Assembly (NCBI GenBank): GCA_007115705.1
Contig: QXEO01000338.1
Span: 806,001-870,000, forward strand
Direction of reading: 5' to 3'
Source: Dactylis glomerata
Taxonomy: Eukaryota > Streptophyta > Magnoliopsida > Poales > Poaceae
DNA: 64,000 bases
Part shown: piece after piece, positions 1 through 10,777 of the stretch
How positions within the stretch are numbered: position 1 is the first letter of the stretch
Layout: every line of letters starts with the position of its first letter
Translations under genes and position numbers: made by a program
Notes under the pieces: generated by a model
Told to the model about the DNA's origin: nothing
Databases searched by the model: none
The model's input: the letters and a program-made list of their open reading frames with translations, nothing else

Positions 1-172
1 TTAGTACATAGAAGAACTGATGAACTCTCTGTTTTAGGTCTGTTTCTTCTATTATAGTTCCAACAAAATTCATAATAATATCTTTACAGAAGAGAAACCC
101 AGATCTACGGAATTTGTATATCGTTACATACAAAAATCATATGAAAGGACGGCAAGATACATCCATATATAC
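1..172 (-). other. Intron 1 (partial) of the edge gene
   Basis: AT-rich sequence beginning at the GT donor at 172-171 on the minus strand and running off the window. No acceptor followed by a recognisable coding exon is seen before the edge. Confidence 0.45.
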
Positions 173-251
173 CTGGAGGGGCGGAGGCGATCAAGACTCC
201 GACAAGCAACGCCGCCGCGAGCACCGGAGCAAATCCTCGCATGGTCAACAT
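173..251 (-). CDS. First exon of a small secreted-protein gene (5' end only)
   Basis: On the minus strand an ATG at 251-249 opens 26 codons that read as a signal peptide: a short basic start (MLTMRGF) followed by a hydrophobic Ala/Leu/Val stretch (AAALLVGVLIASA). The frame runs into a good splice donor (CCAG then GTATAT, 172 downwards), leaving phase 1. The sequence from 172 to the window edge is AT-rich like an intron. A TATA box lies about 97 bp upstream of the ATG. A signal-peptide exon ending in an early intron is common in plant defensin-, snakin- and LTP-type genes, but the mature part lies outside the window, so the family cannot be named. A second ATG at 242-240 is an alternative start. 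This is the only sequence here that looks like a host gene. Confidence 0.6.
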
Positions 252-347
252 CGTCTTCAAATATTTAGCCCTGAACTACCCTGCTCTCTTTGATTTGACC
301 GTGTGATGTATGCCAGTGCTATATCACAAACCGGCCGGAGGCCCTGC

Positions 348-355
348 TTTTTATA
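348..355 (-). promoter_or_regulatory. TATA box of the edge gene
   Basis: On the minus strand the sequence reads TATAAAAA, 97 bp upstream of the ATG at 251. A start site about 30 bp downstream would leave a 5' UTR of about 65 nt. The surrounding region is otherwise not TATA-rich, and position and sequence match a typical plant core promoter. Confidence 0.55.
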
Positions 356-451
356 CTCGCGCTACTCAACGCCTGAATTTGCAGTGCCATACGCACGTGG
401 TGAAAATTGCCACCATCTGTCATTCCTTACCTGTTTTACATGAATGCGATA

Positions 452-630
452 GGCAATTTCTGAGGTGTCACATACCAAATATATTTCAACCGTATTTATG
501 TTTCCAGATAGAAAGATCTTGGGATTTATTTTTGAAGATTTTTCTCTTCAATGATGGTACATATCCTATCTGGATAAACATAGACGCGGTTTTTGCAATA
601 ATATTTGGATGTGACACCTCCGAAATTGCC
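452..630. repeat. Long imperfect inverted repeat, MITE-like
   Basis: The left arm starts GGCAATTTCTGAGGTGTCAC at 452. The right arm, read as reverse complement from 630, starts GGCAATTTCGGAGGTGTCAC. The arms stay similar for about 65 bp, so the unit folds into a near full-length hairpin of 179 bp. This is the shape of a foldback MITE. I see no clear target-site duplication, so superfamily is undetermined. It lies about 100 bp upstream of the TATA box of the edge gene. Confidence 0.5.
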
Positions 631-805
631 ACTTTGGAGACGCCTACTTCAGGAAAGAAACGGGCATAGCATTTGCCTTGTTGGTGCCTTGGAATTTCTA
701 GAGCCGAAAGCGTTAAATTCATGGAAACATTAGTCTAATACGGAAACTGTTCAACATGTACGTATTGTCACAAACTGTGACAATGACCTATCCAGGAAGG
801 AGGTG

Positions 806-808
806 CCC

Positions 809-839
<31 letters not shown>

Positions 840-845
840 ACACAC
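806..845. repeat. Microsatellite (C)20 then (AC)10
   Basis: A run of 20 C (806-825) is followed by ten AC dinucleotides (826-845). Length is likely variable and hard to sequence accurately. Confidence 0.9.
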
Positions 846-1315
846 GCAACAGGCTGTGAACGGGCCTGCAGAGGACCAACCTGTGGTTGGATGGTGAGGA
901 TTGTTGTTTTTATGGACAATCTGAAGTTTATGGCTGGTGAATAGTATAAAGAATCTACAGCTGATAGCCGACATGAGGACCAACCATTTCATCATGTCCG
1001 CTCCCGCGAGCGGATGGGACAAAACCCTAACCCTCGCGTCGCCAAGTCCTCCCCCTCCCCCATCCCCACTCTAGTCGTTGTCATATAGGGCATAGCTGGG
1101 CTAAGCCCCGGGGTGCTGGTGGCGGGGGAGGGGGCTCTTCTACCCTCGCGCGGTTGGTGGTGGCGCGGGCTGCTACGGCCGATGGGGCATGGCGCTGGAT
1201 GATTGCGCGCGACGGCCTGGCCACTTGGCAAAGGCATGGCGGCACCGCAGTCTTCTGCGCACTCGACGCGGCAACGGCACCCCTCGGGCACAGCTACGGT
1301 GGTGGGTGGGATGAC
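846..1315. other. No identifiable gene
   Basis: GC-rich sequence with a small perfect inverted repeat near 1000 (CCGCTCCCGCGAGCGG). The open frames that cross it overlap on both strands and show no recognisable domain or start context. The GC-rich sequence at 2928-3055, just beyond the Angela-like LTR, may be the continuation of this unit. Confidence 0.4.
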
Positions 1316-2927
1316 TGAAGGAGATATGCCGTAGAGGCAAATAATAAAGTGGATTTTATTGTCATATCGCATTTGTTCATAATATATTATATGCCATGTT
1401 ATAACTGTATTAAGCAGAAACATTACAACACGTGTGTCATATAACAAACAGGTCCCTAGTAGCTTCTATATGAACTAGCTCATGTGTCATCCAATGATCA
1501 AGGTTTCCTGATCATGGGCAATTACGTCAATGACAATGAGGTCATGTATGGATATGATGGGCACACACCCACATAAGTTTTAACATTGCAATTAACTATG
1601 AAATAAAGTAACCTAATTCTTAGACTGTGAGGTCACATCTAATCACTACATCCGGAGGCTACTTTGATTGCATCAACCGTCATTACCGTAACAGGATGAC
1701 TGAAAAGGTGTCTCTTGGGTATGCCGATGGGGTATGTTGAGGCATGTTCACCAAGAGCGGGATTTGTCTATCCGCATGACGGATTGTTACTCTGGGCCCA
1801 CTCAGTGACAGTTGCATCTACGAAGCTTGCAAGCGTATGACTAGGTCACGGAGGATGCAATGTCATGAGAACGAGTAAACAGACTTGTCGGTAACGAGGG
1901 TGAACACGATATGGAGATATTAGTGATCTAACCTCAGACAAAGATCTAGTATCACGAGACAAAGGGAATGGGATACGATGTTTATGGATCAACGAAGAGT
2001 TTCGTGGAATGCACAGAGATCAGCATGGCTTTCTAGAGCTAATTGTTGATCATTGATCGGAGAAGTGTCTTGATCATGTCTGGAGTATTGCCCGACCGGT
2101 AGGGTGTCACACTTAAGGGTATACGACGCTTAGGAATCAATTCGGAATTAATGGGAATCATATGGAGTTAATCGGAAATGTTCCGAGTAATATCGGAAGG
2201 GTTTCAAAGACATCGGAAAGGTTCCGGTGAAAGAATTATGCCAAGGTATTGATTGATTAATGGGTTTAATATTTAATTAAAGTAATTAAATATTAAAAGA
2301 GAATTAATTAATTAATTAAAGAAAAGGAAAAGGCTAACCCCTAATGGGCCACTACTTGGCTGCCCATTATGTGGGGGGGGGGGGACGGCGGCTAGGCCCA
2401 GGCGCTCGGTGCCTAGGGTTTCCCCTAGGGCCGATGGTGGCCAAGGAGGGGCGGTGGCGCCCTAGGGTTACCCCCTCCGTCTATAAATACCCCCAAGCCC
2501 CTTGGCTCATTCATTCCATTCTATCATCATTTCCTCTCCGACCTAGCTCCCCTGTTTAGAGCCGTGCCCATGATTTATAGGAAACTCCATGTGCCGGACG
2601 CTGTCGCGCTACTGGATTTTCGGTCCGAGTCCTTCTTCTTCCGCTGCTTCGCTGGACCGGAGCCCGGACGATGTTTATACACCGTACGCGTGTAAACCCT
2701 CAGAGGCGCTGCTCTTGTGGCGCTTGTCTTCGTCCAGCTGTACGACTACACAAACTTGAGGTCGGCTTTGACGGTCTTCATCGTCATTGTGTAGGAACGT
2801 AATCCCTGCTATCGGTCTTCAAAGGTATGAACACCATCGCTGCTCCGTTGCCTTACAGCTGCGTAGAATAGATCATGGGCTAAGGGTTTGTAGGAAATTT
2901 TTTTGTTTTCTGCACCGAACCCCAATA
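1316..2927 (+). mobile_element. Angela/BARE-like Copia LTR (solo or fragment)
   Basis: The segment starts TGAAGGAGATATGCC and ends GAACCCCAATA, close to the LTR ends I remember for Triticeae Angela elements (the usual terminal CA appears mutated). Internal landmarks agree with that family: a TCTGGGCCCACTC block near 1793, a region rich in GGAA and CCGG typical of its U3 near 2160-2240, and a TATA box CTATAAATAC at 2481-2490. No gag or pol sequence flanks it on either side, so it is a solo LTR or a truncated piece. Flanking pentamers (ATGAC left, GTGAG right) do not match, so a clean TSD is not visible. An AT-rich hairpin lies at about 2266-2300 and a G-run at about 2370. Family assignment is from memory. 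Confidence 0.6.
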
Positions 2928-3055
2928 GTGAGCTCCACTGTTGCTTTGGCTGGTGGTGGACCAACCGTCTTTGACGCAGATGGTGTTCATGCGGACATGG
3001 AGGCAAGCTTGGTCGGCGTGTTTGCCCACCGGTGGTGATGAGGGTGTCCGGGTAG

Positions 3056-4515
3056 TGTTGGATTTTCTCAAGGGCCGGGCAGGGGCCGGGTGAACGGATC
3101 GTAAGGGCACCTAGAGGGGGGGTGAATAGGTGCTACTCAAATTTTAGTTCTTTTTCAATTTAGGCTTGACACAAAAGGTAAATTCTCTAGATATGCAACT
3201 AGGGTGAATTTACCTATATGACAATTAACAAGCTAAGCAAGATACAATAAGTAATGGCGATAAAGGATAGAAGTAACCGAGAGTAGAGCACACGGAGGCA
3301 AGGATGTGATTCCCATAGTTCCTTCCTTTTTAGGGGAAGTACGTCTACGTTGGAGGGGTGTGTGGTTGCTATAAAGGCCTAACGAACGCCACAAAGGCTC
3401 GCCCTATTCTCCGGTTGAAGCTTCCGCCACAAAGGCCTAGCTCACTTTCCACTAAGGGGTTCCTCAAGGCGGAACCGGCCTTTACAAGCTTGGGACCCAC
3501 ATCCACAACCGAATTGGAGGCTCCCAAGAACAACATAATGCTGTCAAACAACAAGTAGCAAGTTTATCAAATACACAAATCAAGGTCTAGGGTTCCAAGG
3601 AATCCCTAGACACAAATCCCTCAGGCTCCATTTGGATGTTTGTATTGGAAGGCTTGGCATTGCATTCAGTGGAATATCAATGCACTGGGATATTTGCATT
3701 GGGATTCAATGTCAATATTTGTGTTTGGATGTTTAGTATTTGGTACCTAAAGAGATTTATTCTTCCAAGTCTAGACACCTATCATACATATATTGAGAAA
3801 CGTTTTATTCTTCCAAGACCCAGCCTCGCGTCTACGTGCTCTGCAACAAAGAGATTAAAGTTGAAAAAAGTAAGCAGATATTACCGGATTTACATGTGCT
3901 ATCTGAGGCGGCTAGGTCTGGCACGGGTGGGGAATCGGATCTCCAGTTCGCTCGATACCAAGCGATGTTGAGGCCAGGGGCTAGACTTTTGGGAGAGGGC
4001 TCGCTACACGTGAACCGGGCGGGCTGAATATTCAGCCCAAATGCCTAGTCCAAATGTCAAGTACATCCAAACACCTCAATTTGAGGTATTCGGTCTGTGA
4101 ATGTCCGAATATCCAATGCCAAGCCTCAATACAAACATCCAAACGCTACCTCAAGCAAATGAGAGGGGAAAATGAATCGCTTTAGTGAAGATATAGATCA
4201 AGGCTTCCTCCTTCGATTCCCATAAGATCAAAGACTTTGGGTGGGTGAGGGAAGAGATCCTTGTAGCTTGGTGGCTCCAGCAATGGTGGTTTTATTTGTC
4301 TAGCTCGAGCATCCTTTGAGGAATAAAGAGGGGGGGTATTTATACCCCCCCCCCCCCGAAATCTGACCGTTGCCTGCTCTAGAAGGTCCGGCTAACGCCA
4401 GGCTTAACTCCGGCTAAAGCCGGCGTACATGCCGGCTAAAGCCGAACTGAAAATGGGACTAGGCTATTCTGGCCAGAATAGCCGGACAAATAACCGGTCC
4501 ATGCCAGAGAGGCAT
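3056..4515 (-). repeat. Copia 3' LTR, distal part
   Basis: Continues the LTR begun at 34180-33960 after removal of Tat-A. It carries a TATA box reading GTATAAATAC on the minus strand (4346-4337). Just upstream of it, in element orientation, are copies of the near-palindrome CCGGCTAAAGCCGG (4410-4423, 4432-4444). The left end TGTTGG at 3056 is taken as the LTR terminus because the common grass LTR sequence (CACCTAGAGGGGGGGTGAATAGGTG-type) lies just inside it. This boundary has no TSD to confirm it. A MITE at 3624-4150 interrupts it. Confidence 0.55.
3624..4150. mobile_element. Tourist-like (PIF/Harbinger) MITE, 527 bp
   Basis: The terminal inverted repeats are GGCTCCATTTGG at the left and GGTAGCGTTTGG at the right (reverse complement). 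The similarity continues inward through GATGTTTGTATTG and GGCTTGGCATTG. A 3-bp target duplication TCA flanks it (3621-3623 and 4151-4153). The GTTTGG-type ends and the 3-bp TSD are Tourist/PIF-Harbinger features. At 527 bp it is longer than most Tourist MITEs. No transposase-like frame is present, so it is non-autonomous. It sits in the Copia 3' LTR. Confidence 0.75.
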
Positions 4516-5063
4516 TGACGAGGTTTATCCCCGGCAATGCCCATGTCGAAGGGCTTTCGATCTAGGAAGCGTATTGGGAACCTGGCGAACTCGACGGCGA
4601 TCAGACGAAAGCAGTGGGACACAAGGATTTACCCAGGTTCAGCCCCCTCGAAAGGTAAAAGGCCTACGTCCTGCTTGTCTGACTTAGTATTGATGTGGTG
4701 ATGGCGATGATGGTGTTACAATGGAGGCGTAGATTGGATCTAGCCGAGGCAGAGAACTCTAGGTTATCGAGCGCTCCGGCGTGAGGTGGGTGGAAGTGAA
4801 TCTAGGGTTTCGAGACCTCCCTCCCAGTCTTTTATATGTCAAGACTAGGTCTCAGGAGTGTCTCTCAATGCCCAATACAAATCGGATCAACCGAGGACTA
4901 GTCTAACTTGGACTCCTCGAAATCTTGCTTGTGCACCAAGTATTGCTCCTGGGCCGCGCCGAGCCACTGCCTTGATAGGCCCCGAAAGCCTTCTGCGAGA
5001 CACCCTTCCTGGACCGAAACCAGGTAGGCGAATATCGGGGGCCCGTTTGTCATTCCTTCGTCA
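4516..5063 (-). repeat. Tat-A 3' LTR
   Basis: 548 bp. It differs from the 5' copy at four places by my reading (near 4622, 4909, 4996 and 5012). Internal TATA box CATATAAAAG on the minus strand at about 4829-4838. TSD GGCAT precedes it at 4511-4515. Confidence 0.9.
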
Positions 5064-5703
5064 GTAGCCCCCGAGTGCCTGGGATAGCCGAAGACTATGG
5101 CAGGGACTCCTCCCGAAAGTTTTCCCAGCTGCCCTCGATATGAGCACTTGGCCTGCAGAGCTGCAAAGGTCATTTAGGTAATATGCTCGTTTTGGTACGA
5201 GATTTCCGAGCCACTCTCATTTAGAGCCTCGAAAGTGCTAAGTCGGGTTTGCACAGGGATGCGCATAACCGGCCTGAGACGCACGCCGGGTCTCAGTTAA
5301 TTGCATTGCTGCAAAGACATGCGGTTAGCTTACTCAGATTCGAGTCCCCCGACTCGAACCCGCGTTGGACTCACCAGGTCGGAGCCCAGTTCATTTGTGA
5401 GGCACCCGATGCGTCCATCGGTGCAAGCTTCATACCGTAGGTATGGAAAATTTCCGGCAGAGCGCGTTTGATACGAATACCGGGCCATCCAGTATTGCCA
5501 ACCGTGGACTTACCTTCGTATTTGACATACGGCATCCGAACTGGTAAATTGCCACCAATATTCGGGCATGTTGATTGAGGAGCATTGATAGCTCGGGAGA
5601 TAAATTCGAAGAAAATGATTCAAAGGTGCAAAGCTCGAACCCGAATTTTCTGAAGATATTATTGGGTCGAGAGAATCAACTCGACAGATCGAGGCCCTGC
5701 CTC
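5064..5703 (-). other. Tat-A polypurine tract and non-coding spacer
   Basis: Directly next to the 3' LTR, the minus strand reads CACTCGGGGGCTAC and then the LTR TG. This is the expected 3' polypurine tract position and composition for Tat elements. The rest of the spacer, up to the 61-bp array, contains no coding sequence I can support. Confidence 0.7.
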
Positions 5704-6191
5704 AGATATCTCGAAGGCGCTGCTAGCCCGAAAGAGATAGCCCGAGGGACCGAAGTCCTGCCTCGAATGTGTCGGAGACGCTGCTGGCCCGAAAGAAATA
5801 ATTTGAGGGACCAAATCCCTGACTCGAATATGTCGAAGGCGCTGCTGGCCCGAAAGAGATAATTCGAGGGACCAAAGCCCTGACTCGAATATGTCGAAGG
5901 CGCTGCTGGCCCAAAAGAAATAATTCGAGGGACCAAAGCCCTGACTCGAATATGTCAAAGGCGCTGCTGGCCCGAAGGAAATAATTCGAGGGACCAAAGC
6001 CCTAACTCGAATATGTCGAAGGCGCTGCTGGCCCGAAAGAGATAATTCGAGGGACCAAAGCCCTGACTCGAATATGTCGAAGGCGCTGCTGGCCCGAAGG
6101 AAATAATTCGAGGGACCAAAGCCCTAACTCGAATATGTCGAAGGCGCTGCTGGCCCGAAGGAAATAATTCGAGGGACCAAAGCCCTAACTC
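5704..6191. repeat. Tandem array, 61-bp unit x 8
   Basis: Eight consecutive 61-bp units, with starts at 5704, 5765, 5826, 5887, 5948, 6009, 6070 and 6131. The core reads GTCGAAGGCGCTGCTGGCCC then an AATTCGAGGGACCAAA block. The first two units are the most diverged. It lies in the 3' untranslated part of Tat-A, upstream of the antisense gene promoter. Tandem arrays in this region are known in Tat elements. Confidence 0.92.
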
Positions 6192-6591
6192 GAAAGATAG
6201 AGTCGCCGAAAAACTCGATGCTTATTCGAATGGCATAGGAGGGAAAGCATAAAAACCCTCGAAAGAGAACCAGTTAAAAAACCGTCTGAGTGCAGGAGAT
6301 GCATACCTTCGAGACTCGGAAGAATTTTCACCAGTCCTTGCCCTTTGAGTCGAAAGAAATCAACCTACCCGAAGAAACGCGTCATCGCTGACGATATGCC
6401 TCATCGAGTTGTCACATCACCTTCTGCAGGAGTGACCTGGCCCTGCTAGGACTAGACGTATGGCGGGTCCCCGGCCGCACGTCCCGGCCGTTGACAGGGT
6501 TTGACCGCACGTCCCGCGCGTGGGTGAGAAATAACCGGCGCGGTTTCCTTGATTACCGCGCGTAGTGGACGCCGCGGTGCCCTCGTGCTGA

Positions 6592-6679
6592 CACGTGGAC
6601 GGCCGGATCAGCTCTGCCGTTTCCACTTCGCCATGAACGGTTGAGATCTGACGCCAGATCCGGGAGGTGAAATAAATAA
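6592..6679 (+). promoter_or_regulatory. Antisense-gene promoter of Tat-A (G-box and TATA-like)
   Basis: A perfect G-box CACGTG at 6592-6597 is followed 72 bp later by an AT-rich TATA-like element AAATAAATAA (6670-6679). The ATG at 6792 follows about 113 bp further. The region from 6192 to 6591 has no coding sequence. The layout matches a plant RNA polymerase II promoter firing opposite to the element's own transcript. Confidence 0.5.
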
Positions 6680-6791
6680 CAGTGGCAGGGTAACAGTCCG
6701 TGCTACTCCGCCGCCACCGTCTTCCTCCTTGCGCACTGCTCCTGCAACTCCACTTCCTCCATTTCTGCAACCTTCGCTGCACCCAGAGACC

Positions 6792-9551
6792 ATGGGTAAA
6801 AGGAGCTCCACCGCCGCCGGTGCCGCCGCCGCCGCCAAGAAGGCCAAGACGGCCGATGCCGAAGGCCCCGGCGTTGGCCGCTGGGTCCAGTCCAAGGTCG
6901 GGAACAAGGAGTTGACCCAGGCCGAGAAGATGGGCCTGCTGAAGAACGCGCCGGCGGAATCGCTCGCCGCCGGTCCGGAGATCATTCCCCGGCCACCCCT
7001 CGGATTCCGGGTAATCTTTATTGCTTTCCTGCTGCGGGGCTTGTCTTTTCCCCCGCATCCTTTCCTCCGTGGTCTCCTTTTCGCCTACGGGATTCAGCTC
7101 CACGACTTGAATCCCAATTCTATTCTTCACATTGCGTGCTTTATCACGCTTTGTGAGTGCTTCCTGGGGATCGAACCCCACTGGGCACTGTGGCGCCGAA
7201 TCTTCGTGATTCGGCATCCTCTGCCCTATCAAACCGGCGGTTTCGGCGTCCAAGTGCGCCCAGACATCGAGTATTTCAATCTCCAGACACCCGAAAATAA
7301 TCCCAGGTGGAGGACGAAGTGGTACTACGCCAAGGACAAATCATCCGACGGCGAAAACTTCGGACTTGAGGAATTCCATCCCACCGGCGTTCTTCGACCT
7401 CGTGTCTCCTGGAGGCACGACCTTTCGGACGAGGAGCTGAAGATTACAGAGCCGCTGATGGAGAAGATCCAACAGCTTCGAGCTACTCCAAAGAAGGAAC
7501 TTTCGGGAGTCCAGCTCATCCGAACCTTCATCGAGCGTCGAATCCAACCGCTCGCTGCTCGAGCCCACTGCATGTGGGATTACAGCGATCGCCGGGACTC
7601 GACTCGCATCTCCCAGGATGAGCTGCACGAGGCCGAAATCGATGAGTGCGTACGCGCCGTCACGAACATCAAGAAGAAGGATCCCGTGCCGAAGATTTTC
7701 GGCGCCGTAGCCTTTAGCAAGGCCTTTCCCCGCTCTGAGGTATGATCTGGTTCGTGGTCGAATTTCCTCCTTGTTTCTTAACCGAATCATCCAGTGTCAA
7801 ATGCCGTCCTCATCCTTGTGCAGGTAATTGACATAGCTCAATGCTATCCGCCCCAGCCCGAGATGGGCGAATATCCGGGGCGTGACTTTGCCGAAGTCCT
7901 GGAGGAATCGACCTCCGCTGGTCCATCGCCACCGAGGGCTCTGAAGAGGCAACGAATTGCGGACGTTGTCGAAGATTCAGAAGACCTCGATGACGCTCAT
8001 TTTACTTTGGGGGATGATGGCAACAGCGCTATCCCCGCTTCGCCTTTGAGCCGCCGCGCTCCCCCTCGAACGGATAAGAAAGTCTTCCCGAAGTTCGGGA
8101 TCGACGCATCGTAAGTGTACCTTGCCAAACTTGTACATCTCGTGGTCTTACTTCGAACTAACTGTCTGGTTCTCTCATCGATGCTTGTTTCAGATCTTCC
8201 TCCGAGGAAACGTCGACCGGTCCTGGGGATCAGGAACAATACCAGGTTCGACCCCATGACCACGCCCTCGAACAAACGGCAGATTCACAGGAGAAAGCCG
8301 CCGACGTCACCGCCCCTGAAGTTGCTCTGACGAAGCCTTCGACCTCTTTGAAGAAGAAGGCGACGGAACAAGAATTCGTGCTTGTCTCCTCGTCTGACGG
8401 GCCCTCCGGTCCTAGCAACCATGTAAGTCCGAAAGTCTTCAACTTGTGCTTCGCGTGCTTGACCATCAGTAGCCCCCGAGGGTGAGTCGAAGTGTTTACA
8501 CTTGGGCTTGCCCTCCGAACCATGATTCGAAGGTTAATTTTTCGTCCGGCCTTCTTTAGCCCGTTGTTAGGGACCTGTCGAAGGTTTGCAGAAGCTTCTT
8601 CGCCTTAGAGGAAGAGAATCGAAGGCTGACTGAGCAGCTCGACGAAACTCGACGTGAGTAATTCCACCTTCCTTGTAAAATCCGCCTTTGTGTATGACGC
8701 TTCGTTTGTTGAACGCCTCCTTTTATTGATTAGGGATTGGGGCCCAGGCTGCTGCTGACAAGACTTCCCTGAAATCTCAGCTGGACAATCTTGCCACTGA
8801 GAATTCGGGTTTGAAGGCTAAGGTCGCCGAGCTGAACGACGAAATCGCCCGACTGAAGGGCGAATCGTCCGACGCTAAGGAGCGCGCAAATAAAAGCCGT
8901 CTGGACGCTGAAGCCCGCGAAGGAGAGCTGACCCAGCGCCTGCAAACTTCACTTGATGCCTTGCGTGGTAAGTTCTTCAAGCTTTGTCCGGAATAATTTT
9001 CGTGCCGAAAAGCGGTGTTGTGACTTGGGTGTCTGCTTGTTTGTGTAGCTGCTGCCGAATTAGACGCCGGGGCGATGAAGGGGCCTGCTGGAATCGAATC
9101 CAGTATCGGCTTTGCCGAACGCCTGAGTCGAGAGGTTGTCAACCTCTTAGCGCGGGTGCGGTCGAAACTGGTCCGCGTTCGGGATACGTCTGTACCCGAT
9201 TCGACCAGCGGTACCATGGCAGGGATCCTTGATGCTCTGGCGGTGAAGGCGGACGGCGAAGACCCGTTATTTGCCACAGTACGCCGTCAGGTAACTATCG
9301 GCACCGAGTCTGTCTTCTCCATGATGATGATGCACGACGTGGAGTTCGACGCTGACAAGGTCACGAGCACATACCCGAAAGATAAGGACGGACGCGACAA
9401 GTCCGCCAAGACTTATGTCGCGCGTGCTCGTGAACTGGCTGCTCGAATGACGGGCTTTCTGGCCGATAGGAACGAGAAGCGTGCGGCAGCGAGGGCTCGG
9501 AAGCGTGGCGCGTCCGCCGCACCGTCTAGCAAGGCTGGTAGTTCGGCGTAG
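6792..9551 (+). CDS. Antisense gene 1 of Tat-A: spliced, PF04195-like transposon protein
   Basis: The gene model has six exons: 6792-7739, 7824-8110, 8194-8422, 8560-8653, 8734-8967 and 9049-9551. Every intron is GT...AG and all phases agree, giving 764 aa. The start MGKRSS has a strong context (GACCATGGG); an in-frame upstream ATG at 6729 is less likely. Residues about 74-141 (RVIFIAFLLRGLSFPPHPFL onward, then GIEPHWALW) match the conserved core of the grass 'putative gypsy type transposon' family (PF04195). The N-terminus is Ala/Lys-rich. Exons 2-3 encode an acidic, Ser/Pro-rich linker and exons 4-5 a predicted coiled coil rich in Glu, Lys and Ala. It lies opposite to the element's transcription unit, downstream of pol, where Tat elements carry antisense ORFs. 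Function is unknown. A possible alternative donor at 9292 is noted in the findings. Confidence 0.75.
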
Positions 9552-9713
9552 TGCGAGCAGCACTTCTAGTTCCCACTTGTAATTAGTTTTGTTGGTCCAC
9601 ATCGAGGGCTGTGACCCCGATTGGAACTCTTTCTGCTGTAAAACTTGTTCTGATGTTATGTTAATCGTCATGCTATTTGGTTGTCGTTGCTTGTGTGTGA
9701 TGCTCGATTCCTC

Positions 9714-10563
9714 ATGCAGGATCCGTCGCTAACCTCTGGTGCTTGGCCTGTTTCGTACGAAACAGTTGGCAGTACCTCTGGTGCCATTGAGCGAAGAACG
9801 CCTTCCTCAGGCGAATTGTCGCTGATTCGATCGTTGCACGATCAACTCCACAATACGCAGCGTCAACTGAAGGTGGTTACTGCCAAGGTCGACGTCGCCC
9901 TATCGAAGGCGTCGCATGCTGCAGACTGCGAGAAATTCCTTCTCGACGAGATCGAGAATCTTGGGAAATCTCTTCAGTGTTAGTCTTTAGACCCCTTTAG
10001 CTTTGTGTTGACCTGAGCGTGCAGGATTTAATCTTCGTTCTCTTTTCACAGATGTGTGTCTTGACAGTGCAGCCGAGGCCCGGCGCGTAAATGCGCATAT
10101 TATTGCTGCCCAGAATCATGCCAACTCCGTCGCAGATAACTTCTGGGCTGATCGGTCGAAGGCAATGAAGCTGACACTCCTTCAAGATAGGATTGCTCAA
10201 GCTGGTGCGCTGGCTGAGACGAGCCGAAGCGCTCTTGCGCTGGTGCACCAGGCGATGTTTCCTCTAAACGATCAGCCCGAAGGTTTGCCGGCGCTGCTCG
10301 ATCGATTCGAGAACGGCAACGCTATACACTCCTTTGTCCGGGCGCACCTGCGCAGTGGGGCTGTGGTCGCACTTGCTTTCGTGCATGCGCACTACCCTGA
10401 AGTCGACCTAGAGCTTTTGAAGACGCCTCCTTCGTCGCCCAGTGGTCGTTACAACATGGAGCGACATTATGCTGCTTGTAGAAGCACCGGTGACTGTATC
10501 GCTCGACAAATTGTCGTCGAAAGTGATCGGCAAAGGGCGAACCAGGGCGCCGCGGCGCCATGA
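9714..10563 (+). CDS. Antisense ORF 2 of Tat-A, spliced, possibly the 3' part of antisense gene 1
   Basis: Two exons, 9714-9978 and 10052-10563, with a GT...AG intron and matching phase, give about 258 aa from the ATG at 9714. The product is helical, and its C-terminal part (AMFPLNDQPEGLPALLDRF, then a run ending near CIARQIVVESD) resembles the C-terminal region of PF04195-type proteins. That suggests it is the tail of the same gene rather than a separate one. An acceptor-like CAG at 9717-9719 precedes GAT in phase 0, so it could be joined to an upstream exon. The interval 9552-9713 would then be intron. Function is unknown. Confidence 0.55.
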
Positions 10564-10777
10564 ACTATCCTTGTGGCTGTGTTTGTATCTCCAATCTGTG
10601 TATATATATATCTTCTTCGTCTGTGGCCGAAAAGGCGGAGCTTTCGAGCTTAGGTCAGTTAGACGAAAATCCACAAGCGTAGGTCGAAGACAACGCAGTA
10701 CTCGAATTTAGGTTCAGAGAGCGCAATTCCCAAGTATGGGTCGAGATGTCAAGGCCCCAAGCGTGGGCGAAGCCCCC

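Noticed and set aside
992..1447. Minus-strand frame of 151 codons at the left edge
   Set aside because: Starts inside the Angela-like LTR and runs into GC-rich sequence; low-complexity Pro/Arg product without conserved blocks.
1311..2932. Perfect TSD for the Angela-like LTR
   Set aside because: The flanking pentamers are ATGAC and GTGAG; not a match, so a complete solo-LTR insertion is not proven.
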